Shown here: positions 7,590 to 14,616 of the stretch, piece by piece
Position numbering within the stretch: the stretch's first letter is position 1
Layout of the letters: each line of letters begins with the position of its first letter
DNA from: Bacilli bacterium
Lineage (GTDB): Bacteria > Bacillota_I > Bacilli_A > RF39 > UBA660
Assembly: GCA_016283075.1 (NCBI GenBank)
Contig: JAEEMF010000085.1
Coordinates: 1 to 45,109 of the forward strand
Length of the DNA stretch: 45,109 nucleotides
Direction: 5' to 3'
Made by a program: the position numbers and the translations under genes
The notes under the pieces: generated by a model
What the model saw: only the letters and a program-made list of their open reading frames with translations
What the model was told of the DNA's origin: nothing
The model's database searches: none

Positions 7590-8099
7590 TTAATTTATTT
7601 GATAAATTTTGATTACCCCTCTATAAGAGATTCTACCGGATACTGTACCACTTGCTTTTTTTATGTAATAAACGAAAGAATGAGCACCAGCAAGTCTTCC
7701 GGATAGATATTCAGTCGTGCCAAAATTTAATAGTTCAACTGCCCCATCAGGGACTGTTATTGTCGAGTCACTTTCATTATTATAAATACTATATATTGAT
7801 GATAAGATTACTAGTACATCTTTCGTATCAGTTTCAAACGTATAAGAAAAGTTAGCTGGACTTCCAGGAGAATAACTATAAATTTCTTTATAATTCATTT
7901 TATTAATTCTTTGATACAAATTATCTAAAGCAGATGAAACATTATCTATATTATTTAGTTCTACATCCTGCCATGAATTATCAGTAGGAGTAAACCCTAC
8001 TTCTTGTGCTAAATAAGAGTATGCCAAAACAGTACCTACAGTTGAAATAAGTACTCCTAGTAGTAAGAAAAACAATCTAGATTTAAAGATTTTTTTCAT
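7590..8099 (-). CDS. Membrane-anchored surface protein, paralogue of the protein at 9274-10068
   Basis: Encodes 169 residues. An N-terminal signal-anchor (KSRLFFLLLGVLISTVGTVLA) is followed by YSYLAQEVGFTP and a W..VDNV..ALDNLY-like segment, then a roughly 100-residue beta-rich domain of unknown role. Residues 1-70 match the protein at 9274-10068, and so does the untranslated leader AGGGAGTATGCA; the C-terminal halves are unrelated. It is transcribed away from gmk from an extended -10 at 8126-8134. It is presumably displayed outside the membrane. No clear hairpin terminator is visible in 7500-7589, which otherwise holds no gene. Function unknown. Confidence 0.7.
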   Translation of the reverse strand: MKKIFKSRLFFLLLGVLISTVGTVLAYSYLAQEVGFTPTDNSWQDVELNNIDNVSSALDNLYQRINKMNYKEIYSYSPGSPANFSYTFETDTKDVLVILSSIYSIYNNESDSTITVPDGAVELLNFGTTEYLSGRLAGAHSFVYYIKKASGTVSGRISYRGVIKIYQIN

Positions 8100-8125
8100 A
8101 TTGCATACTCCCTACTTTATAATTA

Positions 8126-8134
8126 ATTATAACA
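8126..8134 (-). promoter_or_regulatory. Extended -10 element of the 169-residue surface protein gene
   Basis: TGTTATAAT on the minus strand, about 25 bases before the start codon, back-to-back with the gmk promoter. No good -35 is visible, as expected for an extended -10 promoter. Confidence 0.55.
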
Positions 8135-8167
8135 TATTAATAAATATATATAAATTATTATTTATTA

Positions 8168-8176
8168 TGCTATAAT
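8168..8176 (+). promoter_or_regulatory. Extended -10 element of gmk
   Basis: TGCTATAAT ends 18 bases before the gmk start codon at 8195. No convincing -35 is present in the AT-rich sequence upstream. Confidence 0.6.
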
Positions 8177-8194
8177 ATCTTAAAGGTGATGAAT

Positions 8195-8860
8195 ATGGGT
8201 ATAATTAAAACAAAATCTAAAGGACTACTAATTGTTATTTCAGGTCCTACTGCAGCAGGAAAAGGAACAATATGTAAAAAGTTAGTTGAAAGAAATACTA
8301 ACTTATGGGTATCAACATCAATGACTACTAGAGAACCACGTGGAACGGAACAAAATGGTGTTGAATACTTCTTTGTTACTACTGAAGAATTTGAAAAGAA
8401 AATAGAGGAAGATGGATTCTTAGAATATGCTAAAGTACACTACGGAAGATACTATGGTACTCCAAAAGATATTATCTTTGATAAACTAGATGAAGGTATT
8501 GATGTAATACTTGAAATAGATATTCAAGGAGCTTTAAAAGTTCAAGAAAAAGTACCAGAAGCACTATTTATATTTATAGTACCTCCTACTATGGAAATAC
8601 TTAAAGAACGTTTAAGAAATAGAGGTACTGAAAACGAAGAACAAATGCTTGAAAGATTTAAAACAGCATATAAAGAAATCAATGAAGTTACTAAATATAA
8701 CTATGTGGTAGTAAATGACTTTGTTGAAACAGCAACAGCTAAAGTAGAAGCAATTATTACTGCTGAAAAATGCCGTGTAGATCGTATTGAAGAAGTAGAT
8801 TTAGATAGTAAAGAAGAAACTATCCATGAATCACTTGTTGATTTAAATCAGGAGAAATAA
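8195..8860 (+). CDS. gmk: Guanylate kinase
   Basis: Encodes 221 residues from ATG at 8195 with AAAGGTGAT 6 bases upstream; earlier in-frame GTG and ATG codons lie inside that site. It phosphorylates GMP to GDP with ATP. The Walker A loop is SGPTAAGKGT, slightly divergent from the usual SGPSGxGK. The GMP-binding TTREPRGTEQNGVEYFF and HYGRYYGTPK segments and the EIDIQGALKV segment are all present. Followed after 1 base by a thioesterase gene in the same operon. This pair is an island of plus-strand genes between two minus-strand surface-protein genes. Confidence 0.96.
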   Translation: MGIIKTKSKGLLIVISGPTAAGKGTICKKLVERNTNLWVSTSMTTREPRGTEQNGVEYFFVTTEEFEKKIEEDGFLEYAKVHYGRYYGTPKDIIFDKLDEGIDVILEIDIQGALKVQEKVPEALFIFIVPPTMEILKERLRNRGTENEEQMLERFKTAYKEINEVTKYNYVVVNDFVETATAKVEAIITAEKCRVDRIEEVDLDSKEETIHESLVDLNQEK

Positions 8861-8861
8861 T

Positions 8862-9245
8862 ATGGATATATTGGAAACATTTAATAATCAAACTGGTTTT
8901 ATTAATCATAATGGAATAAAGATAACTAATGTTGGAAGTAATGTTACTGCCGAAGTAAATTTATCTGATATATCAAATAATCCTTATGGTATAACACATG
9001 GCGGACTAATATATTCCCTAGCTGATACAGCATGCGGAATACATGTATTTAGTAAAACAAACAAAAAAGCTGTAACACTTAATTCACAAATACATTATTT
9101 AAAACCAGGTACTGGTTCTAAACTAATAGCTAAAACTGAAGATATTAAAATAGGTAAAACTGTATCAGTAGTAAGATGTAATATTTATAATGATAAAGAA
9201 GAATTAATATCAACATGTGATTGTACATATTATTATGCAAACTAA
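8862..9245 (+). CDS. PaaI-family hotdog thioesterase
   Basis: Encodes 127 residues, one hotdog domain. The NPYGITHGGLIYSLADTACG stretch is the PaaI-type signature, with the HGG turn and the Asp of the central helix; the NSQIHYLKP strand follows. Members hydrolyse acyl- or aryl-CoA thioesters in the cytosol, but the substrate cannot be read from sequence. It lies 1 base behind gmk and has its own ribosome binding site (CAGGAGAAATA) inside the gmk end. It ends at a bidirectional terminator. Confidence 0.85.
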   Translation: MDILETFNNQTGFINHNGIKITNVGSNVTAEVNLSDISNNPYGITHGGLIYSLADTACGIHVFSKTNKKAVTLNSQIHYLKPGTGSKLIAKTEDIKIGKTVSVVRCNIYNDKEELISTCDCTYYYAN

Positions 9246-9276
9246 AAGAAGTATTTAATTAATACTTCTTTTTTTA
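9244..9276. terminator. Bidirectional terminator between the thioesterase and the discoidin-like protein
   Basis: AAAAGAAGTATT and AATACTTCTTTT flank a 5-base loop with runs of T on the plus side and of A on the other. It serves the two convergent genes. Confidence 0.85.
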
Positions 9277-10068
9277 AACTCCGTAAAACTTTAGTTCATT
9301 TATTTCAATATAACTATTATTGTGTGCATCTATTACAAATATTCTCCAGTAACGGTGTGCATCATTTGTTAAAGTGTTTACTATTACCGCATCAAGTGGA
9401 CTATTAGGAAAAGTGGATACAGTAGAAGCATCACTCCAAGTAGTTTTATCATCACTATACTGAAGTTTAACATTTTTAGGAACATAGTTTGTTTGAGGAT
9501 ATCCATTCATAAATGTAATAGCTATTACAAAAACATTGGTACCAAAATCATAACCTACATACTGGTTTTTAACACTACCATTTGAGGTACACCAACCAGA
9601 ATTAGTTGATGATATAAATATTTTATCAGCAGACCACGTAGAAGCATTATACTGAGTACTATAAAATACACTATTTGTATCTACAGTTTTTACAAGAGAT
9701 ATATCTAAATAACCTAAATTAGTTTTAGTAGCTTGCCCTCTAAATGCATCTGTTTTAATTAATTTTAAAACAGCAGTTTTATTAGATGATATTCTTCTTA
9801 AAAAATATTCATTAATAATATCTCCTAAATCAACAGGAACATCTATGTAATAACTAAATGCTTTAAGTTCATCTGTTATAGGTGGATGATACTTATCATA
9901 TAAAGAATCAAGTGCATCTTTAGTATTATCTACATTCCAGTTTTCATAGTCAGCAGGAGTAAACCCAACATTCTGCGCAAAATAAGAGTATGCAAAAACA
10001 GCACTTATACTACATACAAGTACTCCAAGCATAAAGAAAAACAATCTAGACTTTAGAATCATTCTCAA
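9274..10068 (-). CDS. Membrane-anchored surface protein with C-terminal discoidin-like (F5/8 type C) domain
   Basis: Encodes 264 residues from a TTG start (10068). The TTG is chosen because it aligns exactly with the ATG of the paralogue at 8099: both have AGGGAGT followed by 7 bases. An N-terminal signal-anchor is followed by AYSYFAQNVGFTP and a WNVDNTKDALDSLY segment shared with the paralogue. From about residue 105 on the protein looks like a galactose-binding/discoidin fold, with a GYDFGTN strand, a KNVKLQYSDDKTTW strand and the terminal YWRIFV...IEINELKFYG strand pair. Such domains bind glycans or lipids, so a surface adhesin role is likely but inferred. The promoter is an extended -10, TGGTATACT, at 10094-10102. 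Confidence 0.72.
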   Translation of the reverse strand: MRMILKSRLFFFMLGVLVCSISAVFAYSYFAQNVGFTPADYENWNVDNTKDALDSLYDKYHPPITDELKAFSYYIDVPVDLGDIINEYFLRRISSNKTAVLKLIKTDAFRGQATKTNLGYLDISLVKTVDTNSVFYSTQYNASTWSADKIFISSTNSGWCTSNGSVKNQYVGYDFGTNVFVIAITFMNGYPQTNYVPKNVKLQYSDDKTTWSDASTVSTFPNSPLDAVIVNTLTNDAHRYWRIFVIDAHNNSYIEINELKFYGV

Positions 10069-10093
10069 ACTGCATACTCCCTATTCTATATAT

Positions 10094-10102
10094 AGTATAC
10101 CA
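10094..10102 (-). promoter_or_regulatory. Extended -10 element of the discoidin-like protein gene
   Basis: TGGTATACT on the minus strand, 25 bases before the TTG start, at nearly the same distance as in the paralogue. Confidence 0.5.
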
Positions 10103-10119
10103 TTAATAGACGATTTATA

Positions 10120-10150
10120 TAAACAAAAAAACGAACCATTTGGTTCGCTT
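10120..10150 (-). terminator. Terminator of tRNA-Arg(TCT)
   Basis: Minus-strand hairpin GCGAACC-aaat-GGTTCGT followed by TTTTTT, 12 bases behind the tRNA CCA end. Confidence 0.9.
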
Positions 10151-10161
10151 AAAATCAGAAA

Positions 10162-10238
<77 letters not shown>

Positions 10239-10260
10239 AGTTCTTGCTTGAACAAGTCCA

Positions 10261-10289
10261 ATTATACTACTTTATTTTTATATAATCAA
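10261..10289 (-). promoter_or_regulatory. Promoter of tRNA-Arg(TCT)
   Basis: TTGATT (10284-10289), a 17-base spacer and a perfect TATAAT (10261-10266), 23 bases from the tRNA 5' end. Confidence 0.75.
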
Positions 10290-10302
10290 GTATTTTTTGA
10301 GT

Positions 10303-10329
10303 AAAAAAGTAGCATTTTTATGCTACTTT
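10303..10329 (-). terminator. Terminator of the priA-ruvB operon
   Basis: AAAGTAGCAT and ATGCTACTTT form a stem overlapping the stop codon of the last gene, followed by TTTTTTAC on the minus strand. Confidence 0.85.
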
Positions 10330-10983
10330 ATGATGTATTTCACTAGTTTTATTCTTTATTATAAATTTATCAACTAATTCTAAACTATTTTTTATGATAG
10401 ATTTATACTCATCATTATTCATATTACTTGCTACTCTATAGTCACATAAATCAAGTATATCTCTAAGTATATCTCTTCTTATATTCATATCATTAGTTTT
10501 ATTAGTTACTTCTTTAAGTAAACTATTATTACAAATAATAGGCATATATAAGTCATACTGATCTAATATAGAACTATCAAGTTCGCTAGAAGGAATGCTT
10601 GTAAATAAAGTTCCTACTAAGTATAACTCTTCATCTGATAAACTACCAGCAAGTACTGGATTTTTAGAAAATAATACTGCTATAGATAAAATAGTTTCTA
10701 TTTTTCTACCATTATCAAGATCTAAACTATCAATATGTAAGTATTCTTTAGTAAATCTTCTTTGAGATAATTCATCTAAAGTTGATAAGTTTTCCACATA
10801 TTCAAGTTTAGTAATATTCATTTCATATTCACGGTATACCTGATCTATTTTATCTTCTTCATATCCATCTTTATAAGCATTTTTTATATAAAATAAATCA
10901 TGTGCTTTTTGTTTATCAAGGACATCTTTAAAAGCATCATAGAAAGTCATACCCTTTTTTAGAGTATCATAGATTTTTTCCAT
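10318..10983 (-). CDS. Uncharacterised helical protein behind ruvB
   Basis: Encodes 221 residues, predicted almost entirely alpha-helical, charged, and without signal or membrane segment. No family is recognised. It is the last gene of the priA operon, 9 bases behind ruvB with a good AGGAGG site, and the transcript ends at a hairpin over its stop codon. The position suggests, but does not prove, a link to recombination or replication restart. Repeated acidic and hydrophobic helices would also fit a scaffold role. Confidence 0.6.
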   Translation of the reverse strand: MEKIYDTLKKGMTFYDAFKDVLDKQKAHDLFYIKNAYKDGYEEDKIDQVYREYEMNITKLEYVENLSTLDELSQRRFTKEYLHIDSLDLDNGRKIETILSIAVLFSKNPVLAGSLSDEELYLVGTLFTSIPSSELDSSILDQYDLYMPIICNNSLLKEVTNKTNDMNIRRDILRDILDLCDYRVASNMNNDEYKSIIKNSLELVDKFIIKNKTSEIHHKVA

Positions 10984-10992
10984 AAATACCTC

Positions 10993-11994
10993 CTAAAACA
11001 TTGATTCTTGTTTATTTATTTTTAAATGTTTATATGCTTTATCAGTAACTATTCTACCACGATTTGTTCTTTTTAAGAAACCATTTTGTAATAAATATGG
11101 TTCATATACATCTTCAATGGTTGTTTGTTCCTCTCCTATAGAAGATGCTATTGCTTCTATTCCTACTGGACCTCCATTAAACTTTTCAATAATAGCTTTA
11201 AGTAAGTTGTAATCTGTTTCATCAAGTCCTTCAGAATCTACTTTTAATTTATCTAAAGATACTTTAGTAATATCTTCATCTATAAATCCGCTTCCTTTTA
11301 CTAAAGCGAAATCTCTAACTCTTTTAAATAATCTGTTTGCTATACGAGGAGTACCTCTACTTCTTTTAGCAAGTTCTACTGCGGCTTTTTCATTTATTTC
11401 ACAGTCTAGTACTCTACTAGTTCTCTTAACTATACTAGTTAACTCTTCAGTTGTGTAATAGTTTAATTTAGCAATAATACCAAATCTATCACGAAGAGGA
11501 CCTGTTAAATCACCTGCTCTAGTAGTTGCTCCTACTAAAGTAAATGGTGGTAAATCTATTTTGATACTTCTACTTGAAGAATCTGAACCTACTACTATAT
11601 CAATAGAAAAATCTTCCATTGCAGAATAAAGCATTTCTTCAATAAAACGAGGAATACGATGTATTTCATCTATAAAAAGTACATCTCCTGGTTCTAATGT
11701 TGAAAGAATTGCTGCTAAGTCTCCTGCTTTTTCAATAGCTGGACCACTAGTAGTTCTAATATTACTACCTAGTTCGTTTGCAATAATATAAGCAAGTGTA
11801 GTTTTACCAAGTCCTGGAGGACCATAAAGTAAAACATGATCAAGTGGTTCATCACGAAGTTTTGCAGCTTCTATAAATATTCCAAGATTTTCTTTTACTT
11901 CGGACTGACCTACATACTCACTAAGTGTACTTGGTCTTATACCTAAATCTTGTAAATCTTCTGATAATTTTTCTTCTGTTATAATTCTAGGCAT
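10993..11994 (-). CDS. ruvB: Holliday junction branch migration helicase RuvB
   Basis: Encodes 333 residues, the usual length. An AAA+ motor: Walker A GPPGLGKT near residue 60, Walker B DVLFIDEIHR near 108, the sensor GATTRAG, arginine-rich RSRGTPRIANRLFKRVRD, and the C-terminal winged helix ending in GRIVTDKAYKHL. RuvB rings pump DNA through the RuvA-bound junction. It lies 11 bases behind ruvA. No ruvC is present, as is usual for Firmicutes, which use RecU. Confidence 0.98.
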   Translation of the reverse strand: MPRIITEEKLSEDLQDLGIRPSTLSEYVGQSEVKENLGIFIEAAKLRDEPLDHVLLYGPPGLGKTTLAYIIANELGSNIRTTSGPAIEKAGDLAAILSTLEPGDVLFIDEIHRIPRFIEEMLYSAMEDFSIDIVVGSDSSSRSIKIDLPPFTLVGATTRAGDLTGPLRDRFGIIAKLNYYTTEELTSIVKRTSRVLDCEINEKAAVELAKRSRGTPRIANRLFKRVRDFALVKGSGFIDEDITKVSLDKLKVDSEGLDETDYNLLKAIIEKFNGGPVGIEAIASSIGEEQTTIEDVYEPYLLQNGFLKRTNRGRIVTDKAYKHLKINKQESMF

Positions 11995-12005
11995 AGATTA
12001 CCTCC

Positions 12006-12557
12006 TTATTTTAATAATAGTCTAAGAGCATCTTTAATTTGATCTTGCATCTCCTTAGTATTATCTATACTTGGAAGTACTTTTTTAATATCAGGGGCTT
12101 TATATCCAAGTTCTTTTAATACTTCAACTAGTTCATTATTTGTTTCTACTACTGCGCTAGTTGTAACACATAGTTTTCCTTTTAAATCAAGTATTATTTG
12201 TCTTGCTACTTTATCTCCTATTTTAGGAAATTTCTTTAAATATAAAATATTTTCTCTTTCAATAGCATCAGTAATACCACCAATATTATCTCCTGCTATC
12301 ATAGGAAGAGCCATCTTACATCCAAGACCCTTAACACTTATTAGTTTTAAAAATAATTCTTTTTCTTCTAATGTTTTAAATCCATATAAACTTTCTTCAT
12401 CTTCTTTTACAAGTTGATAAATATATACTTTATATTCTTTACCAATTTCAAATTTATATGGATTACCTGTATATATTAAGTACCCTACTTTATTTACCTC
12501 TAGTGTTATGTAATTACTTTCTATTTCTGTAACTGTACCAATTAAATATGAATACAT
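12006..12557 (-). CDS. ruvA: Holliday junction DNA helicase subunit RuvA
   Basis: Encodes 183 residues: an N-terminal OB fold (MYSYLIGTVTEIESNYI), central helix-hairpin-helix segments (LISVKGLGCKMAL and LKKFPKIGDKVARQIILDLKGKL), and a C-terminal helical domain that contacts RuvB. It tetramerises on four-way junctions. The upstream gene's TAA overlaps its ATG (TAATG). Confidence 0.96.
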   Translation of the reverse strand: MYSYLIGTVTEIESNYITLEVNKVGYLIYTGNPYKFEIGKEYKVYIYQLVKEDEESLYGFKTLEEKELFLKLISVKGLGCKMALPMIAGDNIGGITDAIERENILYLKKFPKIGDKVARQIILDLKGKLCVTTSAVVETNNELVEVLKELGYKAPDIKKVLPSIDNTKEMQDQIKDALRLLLK

Positions 12558-12874
12558 TATTTTCTCTTTCTAAAGAAGGTTCTTATAGTGTATCCTAAGA
12601 ATACACACACAATAATTACATAAGCCCAAAAGCATAATTTATAAGGCAAACTTTTAACAGGTAAATATTTTTGAAATACTGAAGGAATACTACTAGGTAT
12701 ATAATTTAAGAATTTATATATTTGTAAATTAATACTTTTTACTATTCCTTCATTAATTACTTCAACTAATCTAAAAAATATATCTGCTATAGCAATAAAG
12801 TAAACACAGTTACTAAATCTTCTAAAGAATATTATTACCATAACAAGTAATGCTATTAATATAATTGCTTCCAT
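12557..12874 (-). CDS. Small membrane protein of unknown function
   Basis: Encodes 105 residues with an N-terminal membrane segment (about 2-30), a central amphipathic stretch and a second membrane segment near 78-98, ending in a basic RTFFRKRK tail. No family is recognised. It sits between another unknown membrane protein and ruvA, and its stop overlaps the ruvA start by one base, so translation is coupled. The shared transcript may simply reflect genome compaction. Confidence 0.6.
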   Translation of the reverse strand: MEAIILIALLVMVIIFFRRFSNCVYFIAIADIFFRLVEVINEGIVKSINLQIYKFLNYIPSSIPSVFQKYLPVKSLPYKLCFWAYVIIVCVFLGYTIRTFFRKRK

Positions 12875-12885
12875 TTTTCCCTCTT

Positions 12886-13587
12886 CTATTCATAATAATA
12901 TGATATTTTAATAAGCGATTTTACTATTTTATTATCATACATACTTAAATATTCATTTAAATCTAGTTCAGCACTTATAACATGATTATCAAGTAACTTA
13001 AACTCTAAGTTTACTACTTTATCATCAATATTATCTAACTTAGTATTAGACACTTTATTTCCTTCAAATGTAGAAATAAAGTTTAATAGTGGTATTTCAT
13101 AACCAATTCTTGTTTCTCCAGATGTATATTTTTTTATATATGATGTATCATCACTACTAAATAATGATAAACTTACTAAGTATTTAGGTTTTAATAACCA
13201 AAAATCTAAATCAAACTTAGGTATAGCACTTGTATCATCAAGTAAGTTAACAAGTTTATTATCTACTATTTCATATGTAGTATCTTCTATTTTAAGAAGT
13301 TCTTTATTTACTATTGTATAAGTATATTCTTTTCCATCTATTATATAAGTTGCTTTATAACTTTCGGCATTCTTAAAGTTTTCAAGTATTTCACTATTAG
13401 AAAGAGTTTTACTAGTATTATTATTATTAGTAATATCTTTAATATTTTCATTTTCACTTAAACCTTTTCTACCAATCATTACTGCAACAATAATAATAAT
13501 TAGATAAATAGCAAGTTTAACAAGTGATTGATATTTAGGATTATTCCATATTTCTTTTAACTTATCTTCTAATTTGTCAAATTCCAT
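12886..13587 (-). CDS. Single-pass membrane protein with an extracytoplasmic domain
   Basis: Encodes 233 residues. A short cytosolic N terminus is followed by one membrane segment (about 22-40, LVKLAIYLIIIIVAVMIG), an Asn/Ser/Thr-rich linker and a beta-rich outer domain of about 150 residues. No cysteine lipobox is present, so it is anchored by the helix. No family is recognised. It lies 4 bases behind fmt and 11 bases before the next gene in the priA-ruvB operon. Confidence 0.6.
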   Translation of the reverse strand: MEFDKLEDKLKEIWNNPKYQSLVKLAIYLIIIIVAVMIGRKGLSENENIKDITNNNNTSKTLSNSEILENFKNAESYKATYIIDGKEYTYTIVNKELLKIEDTTYEIVDNKLVNLLDDTSAIPKFDLDFWLLKPKYLVSLSLFSSDDTSYIKKYTSGETRIGYEIPLLNFISTFEGNKVSNTKLDNIDDKVVNLEFKLLDNHVISAELDLNEYLSMYDNKIVKSLIKISYYYE

Positions 13588-13591
13588 ATTA

Positions 13592-14584
13592 TTACCTCAA
13601 CATCTTTCCAACTAAATCTTTATTTCCATTAACGAAGTCTCTTCCTGACATTCTCTTTTTACCTTCAGGTTGTACTTCGGTAAGTATTATTTCTCCGTTA
13701 GAAGTTTTTACCCCAAATCCATCTGGATAAATATTAGTTATTTGTCCATCAAACAGATTTGGATATGTAGTTAAACTTTCTCTAGATTTCCATACTTTTA
13801 AGATTTTTCCATCTATAGTAGTGTATGCTCCTGGCCAAGAATATAATCCTCTAACTTTATTATATATTTCTCTAGTTGTACGAGAAAAATCTATTAATTC
13901 ATCTTCCCTTTTAATGTTATAACCAAATGTTACTTGTGATTCATCTTGAGGTGTTCTAGTATTAGTTCCATCTATAATACTTGGAAGAGTTTCTAGAAGT
14001 AAATCTCTTCCTAAAATAGATAATTTATCATGAAGAGATTCAGCTGTATCTTCATAATCAATATCTATTTCTCTTTGAGTTATGATATCTCCAGCATCCA
14101 TTTTACTAGACATATACATAATTGTTATTCCAGTCTTAGAGTGTCCCTCTAAAATACATCTATGAATAGGTGCTCCACCTCTTAATTTAGGAAGAAGTGA
14201 TGCATGTACATTTATACATCCTAGTCTTGGTGCATTAAGTAATTCATCAGGAATTATTTGACCATATGCACATGTAATAATTAAGTCTGGTTCAAACTCT
14301 AGTATACTTTGATAATCAGTTCTTATTTTTTCAGGTTGTAATGTAAGTATAGTATGATTATTTGCTACTTCTTTAACAGGAGTAGGTCTTACTTCACCAT
14401 TTCTACCTACTGGTCTATCTGGTTGACTTACTACAACTCTAACTTTATATTTAGTTAGTAATCCTTCTAGTACAGTTGCACTAAAATCAGGAGTACCCAT
14501 ATATACTATTGTAAGTTCTTTCTTAACATTAACATTATCTAGATTTATATCTTCATCTTCTAAATATACTTCTTCTAAATCCAT
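13592..14584 (-). CDS. fmt: Methionyl-tRNA formyltransferase with acidic N-terminal extension
   Basis: Encodes 330 residues from ATG at 14584 with AGGTGAT just upstream; a GTG nine bases earlier lies in the ribosome binding site. It formylates initiator Met-tRNA using 10-formyl-THF. The core starts at ELTIVYMGTPDFS near residue 24. The catalytic Asn/His/Asp set is visible in NVHASLLPKLRGGAPIH and MDAGDI, and the C-terminal OB-like domain ends with EVQPEGKKRMSGRDF. The first roughly 23 residues (MDLEEVYLEDEDINLDNVNV) are acidic and not part of the usual enzyme; no alternative start exists before the core. It is second in the priA operon. Confidence 0.95.
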   Translation of the reverse strand: MDLEEVYLEDEDINLDNVNVKKELTIVYMGTPDFSATVLEGLLTKYKVRVVVSQPDRPVGRNGEVRPTPVKEVANNHTILTLQPEKIRTDYQSILEFEPDLIITCAYGQIIPDELLNAPRLGCINVHASLLPKLRGGAPIHRCILEGHSKTGITIMYMSSKMDAGDIITQREIDIDYEDTAESLHDKLSILGRDLLLETLPSIIDGTNTRTPQDESQVTFGYNIKREDELIDFSRTTREIYNKVRGLYSWPGAYTTIDGKILKVWKSRESLTTYPNLFDGQITNIYPDGFGVKTSNGEIILTEVQPEGKKRMSGRDFVNGNKDLVGKMLR

Positions 14585-14616
14585 AATTATCACCTATTTA
14601 ATTTTATCATATTTTT

